The position numbers and the translations under genes were made by a program. DNA of 6,726 nt from JBJENW01 sp051880395 (GTDB lineage Bacteria > Bacillota > Clostridia > Lachnospirales > Lachnospiraceae): NCBI GenBank assembly GCA_051880395.1, contig JBJENW010000341.1, forward strand, positions 1-6,726. Reading direction: 5' to 3'. Of the stretch, positions 5,859 through 6,726 are shown one piece after another. Below the pieces are notes generated by a model. The model was not told the DNA's origin, made no database searches, and worked only from the letters and a program-made list of their open reading frames with translations. How positions within the stretch are numbered: the first letter of the stretch is position 1; every line of letters starts with the position of its first letter.

Positions 5859-6726
5859 ATGCCAAAAACAGTAGGAATCGGAATTCAGAGCTTTGAGAAG
5901 CTCATCGAAGGAAACTATTTTTATATTGATAAAACAGCGTTTATCAAAGAATGGTGGGAAAGCGGAGATGATGCGACATTGATTACCCGTCCCCGCCGTT
6001 TTGGAAAGACCATAACCATGAGTATGTTAGAGGCTTTTTTTTCGGTGGAGTATGCAAATCGGGGCGATTTGTTTGATGGATTGTCCTTATGGAAAGAAGA
6101 AAAATATCGTCAGTTGCAGGGAACGTATCCTGTGATCAGCTTGTCTTTTGCCAATGTGAAAGAAACCGATTATCAGACAGCGAGCTATCGGATTCGGCAG
6201 TTGTTGATGAAACAATATGAAAAAAAATCATTTCTTTTAGACAGCGATGCATTGTCTGATGCAGAAAAAGTTTATTTCAAAAGGATGGCATCGGATATGA
6301 GCGAGGCAGATGCGCCGATGGCAATTTACCAGCTTTCTGACTATCTGTGCCGCTATTACGGAAAAAAAGTCATCATTCTTTTAGATGAATACGACACCCC
6401 GATGCAGGAAGCTTATGTGAACGGTTACTGGGATGAACTAGTCGCGTTTACGAGAAGCCTGTTTCATTCTACCTTCAAAACGAATCCATACATGGAAAGA
6501 GGAGTGATGACAGGGATAACCAGAATCAGCAAGGAATCTATCTTTTCGGATTTGAATAATCTGAAGGTTGTGACGACCACATCTGACGAGTATGCGACCG
6601 CGTTTGGATTTACCGAAGAGGAAGTATTTCAAGCATTGGATGCGTATGGCTACAGAGAATGCAAGGAAGAAGTCAAACGCTGGTATGACGGATTTGTGTT
6701 TGGAACTGTGAAAGATATGTATAATC
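5859..6726 (+). CDS. AAA-ATPase_like family protein (PF09820), 3' end beyond window
   Basis: The frame is open from the ATG at 5859 to the window edge, giving 289 complete codons. The sequence matches the AAA-ATPase_like family, whose members usually have 500-600 residues and end in a PD-(D/E)XK nuclease-like domain (PF08011); that half lies outside the window. Near the N terminus is GIQSFEKLIEGNYFYIDKT. The Walker A region is TRPRRFGKT with Lys50, and Walker B is VIILLDEYD with Asp176 and Glu177. The conserved TGITRISKESIF starts at residue 218 and WYDGFVFG at 275. The exact biological role of the family is not established; members often occur in many copies per genome in gut and oral anaerobes, and mobile or defence-related roles have been suggested. 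The ribosome site AGAGGTG (about 5847-5853) lies five bases before the ATG, and an in-frame TGA directly precedes the ATG, which fixes the start. Confidence 0.92.
   Translation, partial: MPKTVGIGIQSFEKLIEGNYFYIDKTAFIKEWWESGDDATLITRPRRFGKTITMSMLEAFFSVEYANRGDLFDGLSLWKEEKYRQLQGTYPVISLSFANVKETDYQTASYRIRQLLMKQYEKKSFLLDSDALSDAEKVYFKRMASDMSEADAPMAIYQLSDYLCRYYGKKVIILLDEYDTPMQEAYVNGYWDELVAFTRSLFHSTFKTNPYMERGVMTGITRISKESIFSDLNNLKVVTTTSDEYATAFGFTEEEVFQALDAYGYRECKEEVKRWYDGFVFGTVKDMYN

Overview
The window looks like chromosomal DNA of a low-to-mid GC Gram-positive anaerobe of the Clostridia, most likely a Lachnospiraceae-type gut bacterium. This is inferred from strong AGGAGG-type ribosome binding sites, sigma-A type promoters, a CIRCE heat-shock operator, a lipoprotein-anchored BMP-family binding protein and an AAA-ATPase_like (PF09820) gene of a kind common in that group. 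No RNA gene, CRISPR array or insertion sequence was seen.

Layout. Positions 1-229 hold no gene I can support. Positions 230-372 form a compact control region: a near-perfect CIRCE element (HrcA operator), a sigma-A promoter whose -35 lies inside it, and a terminator-like hairpin with a T tract in the 5' leader. It leads into a 719-residue SulP-type anion transporter (373-2532) with a STAS domain and an unusual charged helical tail of about 160 residues. After 81 bp without a recognisable terminator comes a BMP/Med-family substrate-binding lipoprotein (2614-3950), and 13 bp later a Cache-domain methyl-accepting chemotaxis protein (3964-5670). A strong terminator at 5772-5815 closes the block; the -10 of the next promoter lies inside its stem. 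The last gene (5859 to the window edge) is the N-terminal part of an AAA-ATPase_like protein and is cut by the window.

Assembly problem. The lipoprotein gene is interrupted by exactly 100 N. The 55 bp before the gap and the 55 bp after it are identical. Removing the gap and one copy (155 bp) restores one 393-codon reading frame, so the gene is almost certainly intact and the apparent frameshift is a contig-joining artefact.

How it works together. The lipoprotein and the chemoreceptor are tightly coupled and may form a ligand-sensing pair; no ABC permease or ATPase gene is present beside them. The lack of a terminator after the transporter leaves open that all three genes share the CIRCE-controlled promoter, which would place anion transport and chemotaxis under the heat-shock repressor HrcA. 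That last point is inference. The most unusual signals are the CIRCE element in front of a SulP transporter and the terminator hairpin between that promoter and the gene.
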